A DNA stretch of 64,000 nt from Rhodococcus sp. NBC_00297 (GCF_036173065.1 NZ_CP108041.1:4095001-4159000); one strand, 5' to 3'; counted from the stretch's first letter, positions 36,529 to 48,747 are shown. Notes: generated by a model from the sequence alone, not told the origin. A program made the numbers and translations.

Positions 36529-38316
36529 GTGACTGCCCTAGCGCCCCAGCCAGTCCCCGAGCTGACGGCTTCACGGCCGTACCCGCCCCGTATGGGGCCC
36601 AAGGGATCGTTCATCCACAAGATGGTGACGACCACCGATCCGAAGACGCTCGGGATCATGTACATGGTCACGTCGTTCGGCTTCTTCTTGTTCGGTGGCG
36701 TCCTCGCCCTGCTCATGCGTGCGGAGCTCGCCCTCCCGGGCATGCAGTTCCTGTCGAACGAGCAGTACAACCAGCTCTTCACCATGCACGGCACGATCAT
36801 GTTGCTGCTGTACGCGACGCCCATCGTGTTCGCGTTCGCCAACTACATCCTCCCGCTGCAGATCGGTGCGCCCGACGTGGCGTTCCCACGTCTGAACGCG
36901 TTCAGCTACTGGCTGTACCTGTTCGGCGCACTCATCGCCTCGGCGGGCTTCATCACCCCCGGTGGCGCTGCAGACTTCGGCTGGACGGCCTACACGCCGC
37001 TCACCGACGCCGTGCACTCGCCGGGCGTGGGCGCGGACTTCTGGATCATGGGCCTCGCGCTCTCGGGCCTCGGCACCATCCTCGGTGGCGTGAACATGAT
37101 CACGACGGTCATCTGCCTGCGTGCCCCGGGCATGACCATGTTCCGGATGCCCATCTTCACCTGGAACATTTTCGTGACGATGATCCTCGTGCTGCTCGCC
37201 TTCCCGCTGCTCACCGCGGCACTGCTGGGACTGGCGGCCGACCGACACCTGGGTGCGCACCTGTTCGATCCGGCCACGGGCGGTGTGTTGCTGTGGCAGC
37301 ACCTGTTCTGGTTCTTCGGTCACCCCGAGGTGTACATCATCGCGCTGCCGTTCTTCGGCATCGTGTCGGAGATCTTCCCGGTCTTCTCCCGTAAGCCGCT
37401 GTTCGGTTACACGGGCCTGATCTACGCCACCATCGCCATCGCGGCGCTGTCCATCGCCGTGTGGGCCCACCACATGTACGCGACCGGTGCGGTGCTGCTG
37501 CCGTTCTTCTCCTTCATGACGTTCCTCATCGCCGTCCCGACGGGTGTGAAGTTCTTCAACTGGATCGGCACGATGTGGAAGGGCCAGCTGACGTTCGAGA
37601 CGCCGATGCTGTTCTCGGTCGGCTTCCTGGTCACGTTCCTCTTCGGTGGTCTGTCCGGTGTGCTGCTCGCCAGCCCGCCCATCGACTTCCACGTCACCGA
37701 CTCCTACTTCGTGGTGGCGCACTTCCACTACGTGCTGTTCGGCACGATCGTGTTCGCGACCTACGCCGGTATCTACTTCTGGTTCCCGAAGATGACGGGC
37801 CGGATGATGGACGAGGCTCTCGGCAAGTGGCACTTCTGGGCCACCTTCGTCGGCTTCCACGCCACGTTCCTGGTGCAGCACTGGCTCGGCGCCGAGGGAT
37901 TCCCGCGTCGCTACGCGGACTACCTCCCGTCCGACGGCTTCACGGTGCTCAACTCGATCTCGACGGTCGGTGCCTTCGTCCTCGGCGCCTCGACGTTGCC
38001 GTTCCTCTGGAACGTCTTCAAGAGCTACCGCTACGGCGAGGTCGTCACGGTCGACGACCCGTGGGGCTACGGCAACTCCCTGGAGTGGGCGACCAGCTGC
38101 CCGCCGCCGCGCCACAACTTCGTGGAGCTCCCGCGTATCCGCTCCGAGCGCCCCGCGTTCGAGCTGCACTACCCGCACATGGTCGAACGCATGCGAGACG
38201 AAGCGCATGTGGGACCGGGCCACGGTGGAGGCAAGACCACCGAGGTGCTCGAGCAGGCACGCCGCGCGCCGATCGCGACCAGCGATCACGAAGGTTCGGG
38301 CGACCGCGACAAGTAG
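36529..38316 (+). CDS. ctaD: Cytochrome c oxidase subunit I (aa3 type)
   Basis: A 595-residue core subunit of the terminal oxidase with twelve membrane helices. Heme/copper ligands are in [15 protein letters not shown], the [20 protein letters not shown] motif (CuB His and the cross-linked Tyr with K-channel start), [10 protein letters not shown] (two CuB His) and [10 protein letters not shown] (the two heme His). AGGAGG lies 4 nt before the GTG at 36529. A terminator hairpin follows, so it is monocistronic; other oxidase subunits are not in this window. Confidence 0.97.
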   Translation: MTALAPQPVPELTASRPYPPRMGPKGSFIHKMVTTTDPKTLGIMYMVTSFGFFLFGGVLALLMRAELALPGMQFLSNEQYNQLFTMHGTIMLLLYATPIVFAFANYILPLQIGAPDVAFPRLNAFSYWLYLFGALIASAGFITPGGAADFGWTAYTPLTDAVHSPGVGADFWIMGLALSGLGTILGGVNMITTVICLRAPGMTMFRMPIFTWNIFVTMILVLLAFPLLTAALLGLAADRHLGAHLFDPATGGVLLWQHLFWFFGHPEVYIIALPFFGIVSEIFPVFSRKPLFGYTGLIYATIAIAALSIAVWAHHMYATGAVLLPFFSFMTFLIAVPTGVKFFNWIGTMWKGQLTFETPMLFSVGFLVTFLFGGLSGVLLASPPIDFHVTDSYFVVAHFHYVLFGTIVFATYAGIYFWFPKMTGRMMDEALGKWHFWATFVGFHATFLVQHWLGAEGFPRRYADYLPSDGFTVLNSISTVGAFVLGASTLPFLWNVFKSYRYGEVVTVDDPWGYGNSLEWATSCPPPRHNFVELPRIRSERPAFELHYPHMVERMRDEAHVGPGHGGGKTTEVLEQARRAPIATSDHEGSGDRDK

Positions 38317-38346
38317 TCCTCTCGTTCCACGACCGTTCCAGCGACG

Positions 38347-38375
38347 AGCCCCTCTCCTCACGGTGAGGGGCTTTT
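38347..38375 (+). terminator. Rho-independent terminator of ctaD
   Basis: AGCCCCTC (38347-38354) pairs with GAGGGGCT (38365-38372), followed directly by TTT; one of the few with a T-run in this window. Confidence 0.75.
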
Positions 38376-38382
38376 CGTGTGA

Positions 38383-40433
<2,051 letters not shown>

Positions 40434-40434
40434 G

Positions 40435-42600
40435 TCAGGACGGGATCGTCGAGATGTAGACGAGCACGATCGGACCGGCCACTCGGACGGTGCTTCCCGC
40501 GGAGACGGGCGACGCGTCCACCGGTCGACCGTCGGGTGTCGCGGAGTCGAAGACGGGAACGTAACCGGGAGCCTCGTTCGGCCCGTGTCGACGGTGATCG
40601 GGGAGGACGATGTTCGCATCGCCTCCCGAGTGCACTACCAGCAGAGCCGAATCGAAGGTCTCCGCCTCGACCCCTGCGTGTCGGAGCGCGGGGATGCGCA
40701 CGTCGGATCCGTCGACCCAGGCCTGCAGGGTCCGGGCGTGATCGTCGTTCCACCGATCGCCGACGATCTCGGCCCCGTCGTGGTCGAACCACATGAGATC
40801 CGGTTCGCCGCTGGGTGTGTCACGACCGGCGAAGAACTCCTGTTGGCGCAGAACGGGTGCCGATCGACGCAGCCGCAGTGCTCGTCCCAGAGTCGCCGTC
40901 AGGGCGTCGTCCCGTCTCGACCAGTCGATCGCGTGCGCATCCGCGGCCGATGTTCCCTGCGGCACGCAGTAGGCATTGTTGTTGCCGTGCTGCGTGTGTC
41001 CCAGTTCGTCGCCGGCCAGGAACATGGGTGTCCCGGTGGACAGGGCCAGGGTCGACAGCAGCGCACGCACGTGTCGATCGCGCGCCGCGAGCACGGCGGG
41101 GTCCTCGGTCTCGCCCTCGACGCCGTGATTCACCGAGAGGTTGTTGTCGGTGCCGTCACGGTTGGACTCGCCGTTGGCCTCGTTGTGCTTGGCGGTGTAG
41201 GACACCAGGTCTCGCGCGGTGAAGCCGTCGTGAGCGGTGACGAAGTTGACGGACGCCCACGGCCTGCGTCCGGTCGGCGCGAACAGATCCTCGGATCCCG
41301 CGAGGCGTGACGCCAGCTCACGCACACCGCCGTGCCCGGCGAAGAAGCGGCGCAGCGTGTCTCGGTAGCGGTCGTTCCACTCGCTCCACACGCCGCCGAA
41401 CCCGCCGACCTGGTACCCGGGCCCGGTCGCGTCCCACGGCTCGGCGATCAGCTTCGCGCGGCACAGGATCGGGTCGGCCGCGATGGCGCTCAACATCGGG
41501 GCGTGCGGATCGAAGCGCCATCCGCCCGGCCTGCCCAGAGTGCTGGCGAGATCGAAGCGGAAGCCGTCGACCCCCAGTTCGGTGACCCAGTACCGCAACG
41601 AGTCGCAGACCATCCGGACGACGGCCGGGGACGCGGCGTCGACGGTGTTGCCGCATCCCGTCAGATCGATGTCGTGACCGCGGGCGTCCAGCAGGTAGTA
41701 CCCGCGCGCGTCCAGGCCGCGCCACGAGAGGGAGGGGCCGTCGACACCGCCCTCGCAGGTGTGGTTGTAGACGACGTCGAGGATCACCTCGATACCCGCC
41801 TCGTGCAGCGTGTCCACCATCGTGCGGAACTCGGTGACCTCGGCGCCGGGGACCGAGGCGTAGGACGGTTCGACGGCGAAGTACGAGCCGGTGCTGTAGC
41901 CCCAGTGGTTGCGCATCCCTCGGGCGCGCACACCGGGTTCGGTGAGGCACGCGTGCACCGGAAGCAGTTCCACCGCCGTCACACCCAGCGTACGAAGGTG
42001 CTCGAGCACCGCAGGGTGAACGAGTCCGAGGTAGGTGCCGCGCAGATTCTCGGGGACGTCCGGATGGGCGCCGGTGAACGACCCGACGTGCACCTCGTAC
42101 ACGACGGTGCGGTCCCAGTCGGTCTCGAGTCGCGGTGCGTCCGAGGCCGGCAGGGGAGCGGTGACCACCGCGAGGGGAGCGTGTCCCAGCGAGTCGACCG
42201 TCGACTGCGGTCCGAACGGGTCGTCGCGATACGGCAGGAGGGCTCGCGCGTCGCCGAGGCTGCCGACGATGCGCCGTGCGTAGGGGTCGAGAAGGATCTT
42301 GTGCGGATCGAACCGGTGACCGGCCTCGGGATTCCACGGTCCGGAGACGCGGTAGCCGTAGACGGATCCGACGCCGGCCTCGGCGACCACGCCGTGCCAG
42401 ATGCCGTACGTGCGCTGGGTGAGGAGGTGACGCGACTCCCGTGAGTCGGGGCCCGACCCGTCCACCAGACACACCTCGACGGCGTGCGCGTCGGGTGCGT
42501 GCACGGCGAAGCAGACGCCGCCCTCCACGGGGTGGGCGCCCAGCGGGAAGGGCCTGCCCGACGCGGCGGCGGACTTCGGTGAGTTCTGTTCGTGCGACAC
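40435..42600 (-). CDS. glgX: Glycogen debranching enzyme (GlgX/TreX)
   Basis: A 721-residue GH13 isoamylase-type enzyme that cuts alpha-1,6 branches of glycogen. N-terminal CBM48 (VCFAVHAPDAHAVEVCLVDG), VILDVVYNHTCEGG, the nucleophile in DGFRFDLASTLGR, the acid/base Glu in LIAEPWDATGPGYQVGGF, and VTAHDGFTARDLVSY with NEANGESNRDGTDNNLS are typical. In the trehalose route it feeds TreY/TreZ. The GTG at 42600 has CAGGAT 8 nt upstream. From memory the neighbours serB and the ABC gene are adjacent in M. tuberculosis, so glgX looks inserted or moved here. Confidence 0.95.
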   Translation of the reverse strand: MSHEQNSPKSAAASGRPFPLGAHPVEGGVCFAVHAPDAHAVEVCLVDGSGPDSRESRHLLTQRTYGIWHGVVAEAGVGSVYGYRVSGPWNPEAGHRFDPHKILLDPYARRIVGSLGDARALLPYRDDPFGPQSTVDSLGHAPLAVVTAPLPASDAPRLETDWDRTVVYEVHVGSFTGAHPDVPENLRGTYLGLVHPAVLEHLRTLGVTAVELLPVHACLTEPGVRARGMRNHWGYSTGSYFAVEPSYASVPGAEVTEFRTMVDTLHEAGIEVILDVVYNHTCEGGVDGPSLSWRGLDARGYYLLDARGHDIDLTGCGNTVDAASPAVVRMVCDSLRYWVTELGVDGFRFDLASTLGRPGGWRFDPHAPMLSAIAADPILCRAKLIAEPWDATGPGYQVGGFGGVWSEWNDRYRDTLRRFFAGHGGVRELASRLAGSEDLFAPTGRRPWASVNFVTAHDGFTARDLVSYTAKHNEANGESNRDGTDNNLSVNHGVEGETEDPAVLAARDRHVRALLSTLALSTGTPMFLAGDELGHTQHGNNNAYCVPQGTSAADAHAIDWSRRDDALTATLGRALRLRRSAPVLRQQEFFAGRDTPSGEPDLMWFDHDGAEIVGDRWNDDHARTLQAWVDGSDVRIPALRHAGVEAETFDSALLVVHSGGDANIVLPDHRRHGPNEAPGYVPVFDSATPDGRPVDASPVSAGSTVRVAGPIVLVYISTIPS

Positions 42601-42652
42601 GCGTGCTGATCCTGCCGTGGATGCACCCCGCGCGTGCGGGAAGATGGAAGGC

Positions 42653-43480
42653 GTGTCCTCTCCTGACCCAGACCTGCTCGTCGAACTCGCCGATGTCTCC
42701 GTCGTCCGCGGAGGGACGACCCTCGTCGGCCCCGTCTCCTGGAACGTGGAGCTGGACGAGCGGTGGGTGGTCCTCGGACCGAACGGTGCGGGCAAGACCA
42801 CGCTGCTGCGCGTCGCCGCGGCGGAGATCTACCCGACCTCCGGCACCGCGCACGTGCTCGGCGAGACGCTCGGGCACGTCGACATCTCGGAACTCAAGCC
42901 GCGCATCGGCCTGTCGTCCTCTGCTCTCGCCGGACGCATCCCGTCCGACGAGGTGGTGGCCGATCTGGTCGTGTCGGCGGGGTACGCGGTGCTCGGTCGC
43001 TGGCGTGAGAAGTACGACGAGGTGGACGACGAGCGTGCGGTCGACATGCTCGAGACGGCCGGTATCGAGCATCTCGCTCGCCGTACCTTCGGGACGCTGT
43101 CCGAGGGCGAACGCAAGCGTGTCCTGATCGCCCGCGCTCTGATGACGGACCCCGAGTTGCTGCTGCTCGACGAGCCGGCCGCGGGTCTCGACCTCGGAGG
43201 CCGCGAGGATCTCGTCGCCATCCTCACCGACCTCGCACTCGACCCCGACGCCCCCGCGACGGTGCTGATCACGCACCACGTGGAGGAGATCCCACCGGGC
43301 TTCACCCACGCGATGCTGCTCAAGGAGGGCGGAGTCGTGGCGCAGGGTCTCATCGACGACGTCATCACGGAGGAGAACCTGTCCACCGCGTTCAGTCAGG
43401 CCATCGCCCTCGAGCGCACCGACGGGCGCTTCTTCGCGCGGCGCAAGCGGTCGCGGTCGTCCCATCGGCGAGCGCGGTGA
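42653..43480 (+). CDS. ABC transporter ATP-binding protein
   Basis: A 275-residue ATPase. Walker A GPNGAGKTT, a Q-loop-like IGLSSSAL segment, signature LSEGERKRVLIARAL, Walker B LLLLDEPAAGLD and the switch His in VLITHHVEE are all present. No permease lies next to it, as with the M. tuberculosis relative Rv3041c. The transported substrate is unknown. The start is GTG at 42653; an ATG at 42644 is in frame. It overlaps the Nudix gene by 4 bp. Confidence 0.9.
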   Translation: MSSPDPDLLVELADVSVVRGGTTLVGPVSWNVELDERWVVLGPNGAGKTTLLRVAAAEIYPTSGTAHVLGETLGHVDISELKPRIGLSSSALAGRIPSDEVVADLVVSAGYAVLGRWREKYDEVDDERAVDMLETAGIEHLARRTFGTLSEGERKRVLIARALMTDPELLLLDEPAAGLDLGGREDLVAILTDLALDPDAPATVLITHHVEEIPPGFTHAMLLKEGGVVAQGLIDDVITEENLSTAFSQAIALERTDGRFFARRKRSRSSHRRAR

Positions 43481-44295
43481 CCGAACCGGTCGCGCTGCGG
43501 GACGCCTCCACCGTCATCCTGCTGCGCGATGCGCCGGCAGGGCTCGAGGTCTTCCTGCAGCGGCGAGTCGGACGGATGGCGTTCGCCGCCGGCATGACGG
43601 TCTTCCCGGGCGGCGGTGTGGATCCGACCGATCGCACGCCCGCGGACGGGGAGGACCGGTGGGCCGGCCCGTCACCCGCGTGGTGGGCGGCACGGTTCGG
43701 CACCGACGACGACGCCGCGGCGCGGGCCCTGGTGCTCGCCGCGGTGCGCGAGACCTTCGAGGAGTGCGGTGTCCTGTTCGCCGGGCCCGACGCGCACACC
43801 GTCGTCGCGGACACGTCCGATCACGCCGACCGGCGTCGTGCCGTCGAGAAGCATGAGATCTCTTTCGGTGAGTTCCTGGCCGAGACCCGACTGGTGGTGC
43901 GCTCCGATCTGCTGCGCCCGCACGCCCGTTGGATCACGCCCGAGGGCGAGACGACCCGTCGGTACGACACCCGCTTCTTCGTCGCGGCGCTCCCGTCCGG
44001 GCAACGTCCCGACGGCGAGACGTCCGAGGCCGTCGACGCCGCGTGGGTGCGGCCCGCGGATGCCCTCGACGAGTTCCGTCGCGGCGACCGCATGCTGATG
44101 CCGCCCACCTGGGCGTGCCTGCGGCATCTCGCCGGTCACGGGTCGGTGGCCGAGGCCATGGCCGCAGAGGCCGATCTGGCGCCGGTGCAGCCCGTCATCA
44201 GCGGATCGGGTGGATCCGTGCGGGTGAACTTCGACGGCGCCGACGAGTATCGCGCCGACCTCCCCCCACGCACCGAGCGGACGTCGAACAGCTAG
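43477..44295 (+). CDS. Nudix-fold hydrolase (Rv3040c-like)
   Basis: A 272-residue Nudix-like protein resembling the NUDT7/19-type group. The Nudix helix is diverged and spread over GMTVFPGGGVDPTDRTPADG and AAVRETFEECGVLF, where the RE..EE core is kept, with a 35-residue insertion between the glycine part and the helix. CoA-type or other nucleotide substrates are possible but unproven. Translationally coupled to the ABC gene. Confidence 0.82.
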   Translation: MTEPVALRDASTVILLRDAPAGLEVFLQRRVGRMAFAAGMTVFPGGGVDPTDRTPADGEDRWAGPSPAWWAARFGTDDDAAARALVLAAVRETFEECGVLFAGPDAHTVVADTSDHADRRRAVEKHEISFGEFLAETRLVVRSDLLRPHARWITPEGETTRRYDTRFFVAALPSGQRPDGETSEAVDAAWVRPADALDEFRRGDRMLMPPTWACLRHLAGHGSVAEAMAAEADLAPVQPVISGSGGSVRVNFDGADEYRADLPPRTERTSNS

Positions 44296-44298
44296 CGT
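44293..44298 (+). promoter_or_regulatory. Candidate -10 of the enoyl-CoA hydratase gene (leaderless)
   Basis: TAGCGT lies 7 nt before the ATG at 44306 and overlaps the stop of the preceding Nudix gene. Confidence 0.4.
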
Positions 44299-44305
44299 GC
44301 TGGCC

Positions 44306-45085
44306 ATGGCTGAATTCGTGACTCTCGACGTGACCGACGGCATCGGCACCATCCGGCTCTCCCGGCCGCCGATGAACGCTCTGAACCGCCAGGTGCAGGG
44401 TGAGCTCCTCGAGGTGTCGCGGGCCGCCGCCGAGGATCCGGACGTCAAGGCGGTCATCGTGTACGGCGGTGAGAAGGTGTTCGCCGCCGGCGCGGACATC
44501 AAGGAGATGGCGGAGATGTCCGCGGGTCAGATGACCGACGCGATCGGCGCTCTGCAGGCCGGTCTCGGAGCGATCGCGTCCATCCCGAAGCCCACCGTCG
44601 CCGCCATCACCGGATACGCCCTCGGCGGCGGTCTGGAGGTCGCCCTCGGTGCCGATCGCCGCATTGCGGGCGACAACGCGAAGCTCGGCGTCCCCGAGGT
44701 GCTGCTCGGCGTCATTCCCGGCGGTGGCGGCACCCAGCGACTCGCCCGGCTGATCGGCCCGAGCCGCGCGAAGGACATGGTGTTCACCGGCCGTTTCGTC
44801 GGGGCCGAGGAGGCGCTCGCCGTCGGCCTCGTGGACGAGGTGGTGGCCCCCGATGCCGTGTACGAGGCGGCGCGCACGTGGGCCGGTCAGTTCGTCCGCG
44901 GTGCCTCGCGCGCCCTCGCCGCAGCCAAGGCGGCCATCGACGAGGGTCTGGACACCGACCTCGCGACGGGCCTGAAGATCGAGGCGCACGTCTTCGCCTC
45001 GCTGTTCGGTACCGAGGACCGCGCGATCGGCATGGCGTCGTTCCTCGAGAACGGCCCGGGCAAGGCCGACTTCACCGGCAACTAG
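44306..45085 (+). CDS. Enoyl-CoA hydratase/isomerase family protein
   Basis: A 259-residue crotonase. The oxyanion hole is FAAGADIKEM and the ALGGGLEVALGADRRIAG loop; the two catalytic Glu positions are in GGLEVAL (Glu) and PEVLLGVIPGGGGTQRL (Glu), so hydratase activity on short or medium enoyl-CoA is likely. It corresponds by position to EchA17 (Rv3039c, from memory). The ATG at 44306 is chosen over a GTG 9 nt upstream because of the -10 spacing. Confidence 0.92.
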   Translation: MAEFVTLDVTDGIGTIRLSRPPMNALNRQVQGELLEVSRAAAEDPDVKAVIVYGGEKVFAAGADIKEMAEMSAGQMTDAIGALQAGLGAIASIPKPTVAAITGYALGGGLEVALGADRRIAGDNAKLGVPEVLLGVIPGGGGTQRLARLIGPSRAKDMVFTGRFVGAEEALAVGLVDEVVAPDAVYEAARTWAGQFVRGASRALAAAKAAIDEGLDTDLATGLKIEAHVFASLFGTEDRAIGMASFLENGPGKADFTGN

Positions 45086-45104
45086 CCTCCCGCACTCGTT
45101 CAGA

Positions 45105-45110
45105 TAGGGT
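45105..45110 (+). promoter_or_regulatory. Candidate -10 of the methyltransferase gene (leaderless)
   Basis: TAGGGT lies 8 nt before the ATG at 45119. Confidence 0.4.
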
Positions 45111-45118
45111 TCCCTTCC

Positions 45119-46129
45119 ATGACCGCTCGTGAACCGCACACCGACACCGCCGCCTCGACCGCACCGTCGGATCCGGCGCCGCGCCCGCACGCGAGTGCCG
45201 AGGAAGTGCAGGCCGCACGGTCGGACACCAAGCTGGCCCAGGTGCTCTACCACGACTGGGAAGCGGAGACCTACGACGACAAGTGGTCGATCTCCTACGA
45301 CCAGCGCTGCATCGACTACGCCCGCGGCCGTTTCGACGCGGTGGCCGGATCCGAGGCCCTGCCGTACGGTCGCGCGCTGGAACTGGGCTGCGGTACCGGC
45401 TTCTTCCTGCTCAACCTCATGCAGAGCGGCGTCGCCGCGACCGGGTCCGTCACGGACCTGTCGCCGGGCATGGTCAAGGTCGCGCTGCGCAACGCCGAGA
45501 ACCTGGGCCTCGACGTGGACGGCCGCGTCGCCGATGCCGAGACCATCCCGTACGAGGACGACACGTTCGATCTCGTCGTCGGTCACGCGGTGCTGCACCA
45601 CATCCCGGACGTGGAGCAGTCTCTGCGCGAGGTGCTGCGCGTGCTCAAGCCCGGCGGCCGGTTCGTGTTCGCGGGCGAGCCGACGACGGTGGGCAACTTC
45701 TACGCGCGGTGGCTGGGGCGTCTCACGTGGGAGGCCACGACCCGCACGACGCGGTTGCCGTTCCTCGCGGACTGGCGTCGCCCGCAGCAGGAGCTGGACG
45801 AGTCGTCCCGTGCCGCGGCACTCGAGGCCGTCGTCGATCTGCACACCTTCGACCCGACGGAGCTCGAGAACATCGCCGTCGCCGCCGGTGCGGACGACGT
45901 GCAGGCCAAGACCGAGGAGTTCGCCGCAGCGCTGCTGGGCTGGCCGGTCCGCACCTTCGAGGCGGCGGTGCCGGCGGAGAAGCTGGGTTGGGGCTGGGCG
46001 AGGTTCGCGTTCAACGGCTGGAAGTCGCTGTCCTGGCTCGACGAGAACGTGCTGCACCACGTCGTGCCCCGTGGCTACTTCTACAACGTGATGATCACAG
46101 GCACGAAGCCGGACACCGGCGCGCTCTGA
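45119..46129 (+). CDS. Class I SAM-dependent methyltransferase (Rv3038c-like)
   Basis: A 336-residue methyltransferase. Motif I ALELGCGTGFFLLNL is near residue 90, DLSPGMVKVA is motif II, DAETIPYEDDTFDLVVGHAVLHH spans motifs III-IV, and REVLRVLKPGGRFVFAGEP is the post-motif. The C-terminal ~120 residues are Trp-rich and could bind a hydrophobic substrate. Substrate unknown. Confidence 0.88.
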   Translation: MTAREPHTDTAASTAPSDPAPRPHASAEEVQAARSDTKLAQVLYHDWEAETYDDKWSISYDQRCIDYARGRFDAVAGSEALPYGRALELGCGTGFFLLNLMQSGVAATGSVTDLSPGMVKVALRNAENLGLDVDGRVADAETIPYEDDTFDLVVGHAVLHHIPDVEQSLREVLRVLKPGGRFVFAGEPTTVGNFYARWLGRLTWEATTRTTRLPFLADWRRPQQELDESSRAAALEAVVDLHTFDPTELENIAVAAGADDVQAKTEEFAAALLGWPVRTFEAAVPAEKLGWGWARFAFNGWKSLSWLDENVLHHVVPRGYFYNVMITGTKPDTGAL

Positions 46130-46136
46130 CGCGTCG

Positions 46137-47324
46137 GTGGGATACTCGTTCGACCTCGACGACGTCGAGTACCTGGCCGGGGCGTCCGACGCGCTGGCCG
46201 CGGTCGGTGACCGTGCGCTGACGCCCGCCACGCTGGTCTCGGACATCGGCCGGATCCGCAGCGCCTTCGGTGACCGCGCCGCCGCGCTGATCGAGACGGT
46301 CACCCTGCGTCGCAAGGCCGCGACCAAGCTGCCGTTCGCCGGAACGTGGTTGGTCACCGACGACGCGGTGCAGCAGGCCACCACCGAACAGGTGTCCCGG
46401 CACCGGGCCGAGCGGCTGCGCGGACGTCGCATCCACGACGTCACCTGCTCGATCGGCACCGAACTGCACACCCTGCACTCGGTCGCGGACATCGTGGTGG
46501 GCAGCGATCTCGATCCGGTGCGGTTGGCCATGGCACGACACAACGTTCCCGACGTGGCCGTGCTGCGTGCCGACGCGGTGGTCCCCACCACGCGCGGCAC
46601 CGTCGTCGTCGCCGACCCCGGCCGCCGCGCCGGCGGCCGCCGCCGTCACGACCCCGCAGCCCTCGAACCCCCGCTTCCGGACCTCCTCGACGCCTATGCC
46701 GGCCGCGACCTGGTGGTCAAGTGCGCACCGGGTCTCGACGTCGACCGTCTCGACCTCGCGAGCCGACACACGCGGGCCGAGGTCGAACTCGTCTCCCTCG
46801 ACGGCGCCGTCCGCGAGGCGTGCCTCTGGCTGGGGGAGGTGGCGGACCCCGCTGTGCGTCGCCGTGCGACGGTGCTCCGGTCGGACGGTTCCGCGTGGGA
46901 GGTGACGGACGCCGACTCGGACGCCATCGACGACGATCGCGCCCCGGGCAGGTACATCGTCGATCCCGACGGCGCCGTCGTGCGGGCCGGTCTCGTGCGC
47001 CACTACGCCGCGAGACATGAATTGTGGCAACTGGATCCACGCATCGCGCACCTCACGGGAGACGCGATACCGGAGGGGACGACGGGCTTCGAGATCCTCG
47101 ACAGGTTGCCCTTCACCGAGAAGGTGTTGCGCAAGCGGCTCGCGGAGCTGGGATGCGGGTCGCTCGAGATTCTCGTCCGCGGCATCGACGTCGATCCTGC
47201 GTTGCTGCGCCCCCGGCTCGATCTCCGGGGCACCGTGCCGCTGGGGCTCGTGATCACCCGGATCGGGCGCTCGGGGGTGGCCTTCGTGTGCGGGCCGCGC
47301 ACCGGGCCTCAGCGGAACGAGTAG
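46137..47324 (+). CDS. THUMP-like domain methyltransferase protein (Rv3037c-like)
   Basis: A 395-residue protein with a diverged SAM-binding Rossmann core (VTCSIGTELHTL, VGSDLDPVRLAMARHNVP, VVADPGRRAGGRRR) and a C-terminal THUMP-like region (FEILDRLPFTEKVLRKRLAE, LEILVRGIDVDP). THUMP domains bind tRNA or rRNA, so an RNA-modifying role is inferred. GTG start 7 nt after the preceding stop; same operon. Its 3' end overlaps the convergent PQQ lipoprotein gene by 16 bp. Confidence 0.82.
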   Translation: MGYSFDLDDVEYLAGASDALAAVGDRALTPATLVSDIGRIRSAFGDRAAALIETVTLRRKAATKLPFAGTWLVTDDAVQQATTEQVSRHRAERLRGRRIHDVTCSIGTELHTLHSVADIVVGSDLDPVRLAMARHNVPDVAVLRADAVVPTTRGTVVVADPGRRAGGRRRHDPAALEPPLPDLLDAYAGRDLVVKCAPGLDVDRLDLASRHTRAEVELVSLDGAVREACLWLGEVADPAVRRRATVLRSDGSAWEVTDADSDAIDDDRAPGRYIVDPDGAVVRAGLVRHYAARHELWQLDPRIAHLTGDAIPEGTTGFEILDRLPFTEKVLRKRLAELGCGSLEILVRGIDVDPALLRPRLDLRGTVPLGLVITRIGRSGVAFVCGPRTGPQRNE

Positions 47325-48634
47325 AGGGATCCCAGCGCGGTCGGGACGACCACCTCGCCGTCCGAGCCGACGACGACTCCGGGGCTGTAGCCCTCGGCGC
47401 CGGGGAGCGCGTCGGTGTCGACCGTCTCGCCGGTGGCCGTGTCGAAGGTGACGAGTGCGAGCCCGTCACCGTCGCCGACCACCGTGTAGCCCGTGGTGCC
47501 ACCCGCCAGTGCGGAGGAACCCTGTGTCACGAGATCTGGCCGCTCCCACAGCGTCTCGGGTCGCTCGCCCGCATCGCGGATCGCCCGCAGATGCGACCCC
47601 GCGCCGCCCGCGGGGACGATGGTGCCGTCCGCAGCGACGGACACGCTTCCTGCCGCGCGGTCACCGACGAAGTAGGACCAGATCTCGGAGCCGTCCTCGG
47701 TGGAGTACGCACGCACGGTGCCCTCGACGTCCGTGAGGTACACACGGTCACCGTCGGGTGACACCACGGGGCTCGATGTCACGGCGGAGGGAAGCAGGGG
47801 CGACGACCACGCCTCGGTGAGGCCGGGGGAGTCGCCGCCGGTGTAGGACAGCGCCACGAGCTGGGGAGCGATGGCGCCGGCGCGCCACAGGACGAGGTAG
47901 ACGGTCGAGGACTCCAGATCGACGGCCGGTGCCGCCGCGACGGCGCAGTCCGGCCCACCGCCCAGGCAGGCCAGCAGACCGTCGTCCGCGGGCCGCAGCG
48001 TGGTGTTCGGCGCGTCCAGGGGCGTGGGATTGGGGTTCAGGTCCAGTACGGGTGCGACCGCGTTCCCGGTCTGGTTGCTCAGCACGTTGATCTGACCGAA
48101 CTGGGTGACCACCAGGACGTTGCCGTCGGGCAGGAACTGCGGGGTGCGCGGTACCCCGTAGACCGGTGTGCGCCAGCGCAGTTGACCGTTCTGGTTGATC
48201 GAGCTCATGCTGCCGTCGTCACCGGCGTAGAGGTTGGACGCCGAGTCGGCGACCGCGGTCGACGAGACGCCGGAGGGTCCGAGCGAGTTGCAGAACCGCT
48301 TGCGTCCGGTCTCGCCCTGGAACGATCCGAGCGCGCAGCCGGCGTCTCCGGTCATCGTCACCGTGATCTGACCGTTGGGCGCGACGGAGGGACGTGTGGA
48401 CGTGGGAGCGCCGAGAGGGCGGGTCCAGTCGAGAGCGAGGGAGCGACTGCCCTCGGTGGTCACCGAGGCGGAGTTGTGGGCGTCGGCGAGACCGCCGCGC
48501 CAGCCCTCGTCGCCCAGGATGTCGATGGGCCCGGAGTCACTGCCACAGGCCCCGAGGGCGAGGGCGCCGACCGCGAGGAGAGCGGCACCGGCTCGACGAG
48601 TGCGCACCGAGGTACGCGGGTTCTCGTCGTGCAT
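47309..48634 (-). CDS. PQQ-type beta-propeller lipoprotein (Rv3035-like)
   Basis: A 441-residue lipoprotein: signal peptide with lipobox ALALGACGS (Cys at about residue 27), then repeated WD/PQQ-like blades such as NLYAGDDGSMSSINQNGQLRW, GDRVYLTDVEGTVRAYSTED and GEVVVPTALGSLYSFR. It likely folds as a propeller on the outside of the membrane; no cofactor or partner is evident. AGGAGAG about 6 nt before the ATG at 48634 sets the start. Confidence 0.88.
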   Translation of the reverse strand: MHDENPRTSVRTRRAGAALLAVGALALGACGSDSGPIDILGDEGWRGGLADAHNSASVTTEGSRSLALDWTRPLGAPTSTRPSVAPNGQITVTMTGDAGCALGSFQGETGRKRFCNSLGPSGVSSTAVADSASNLYAGDDGSMSSINQNGQLRWRTPVYGVPRTPQFLPDGNVLVVTQFGQINVLSNQTGNAVAPVLDLNPNPTPLDAPNTTLRPADDGLLACLGGGPDCAVAAAPAVDLESSTVYLVLWRAGAIAPQLVALSYTGGDSPGLTEAWSSPLLPSAVTSSPVVSPDGDRVYLTDVEGTVRAYSTEDGSEIWSYFVGDRAAGSVSVAADGTIVPAGGAGSHLRAIRDAGERPETLWERPDLVTQGSSALAGGTTGYTVVGDGDGLALVTFDTATGETVDTDALPGAEGYSPGVVVGSDGEVVVPTALGSLYSFR

Positions 48635-48747
48635 GCACTCTCCTGATGTCGGGTGATCGGCTCGCACGAGACTAACGGCTGAAACGATGCGTCACGGTTC
48701 CGACCCCCGGTGGTCGGCCCCCGGGTTCCCTGCGGCGGCGCCGACAG

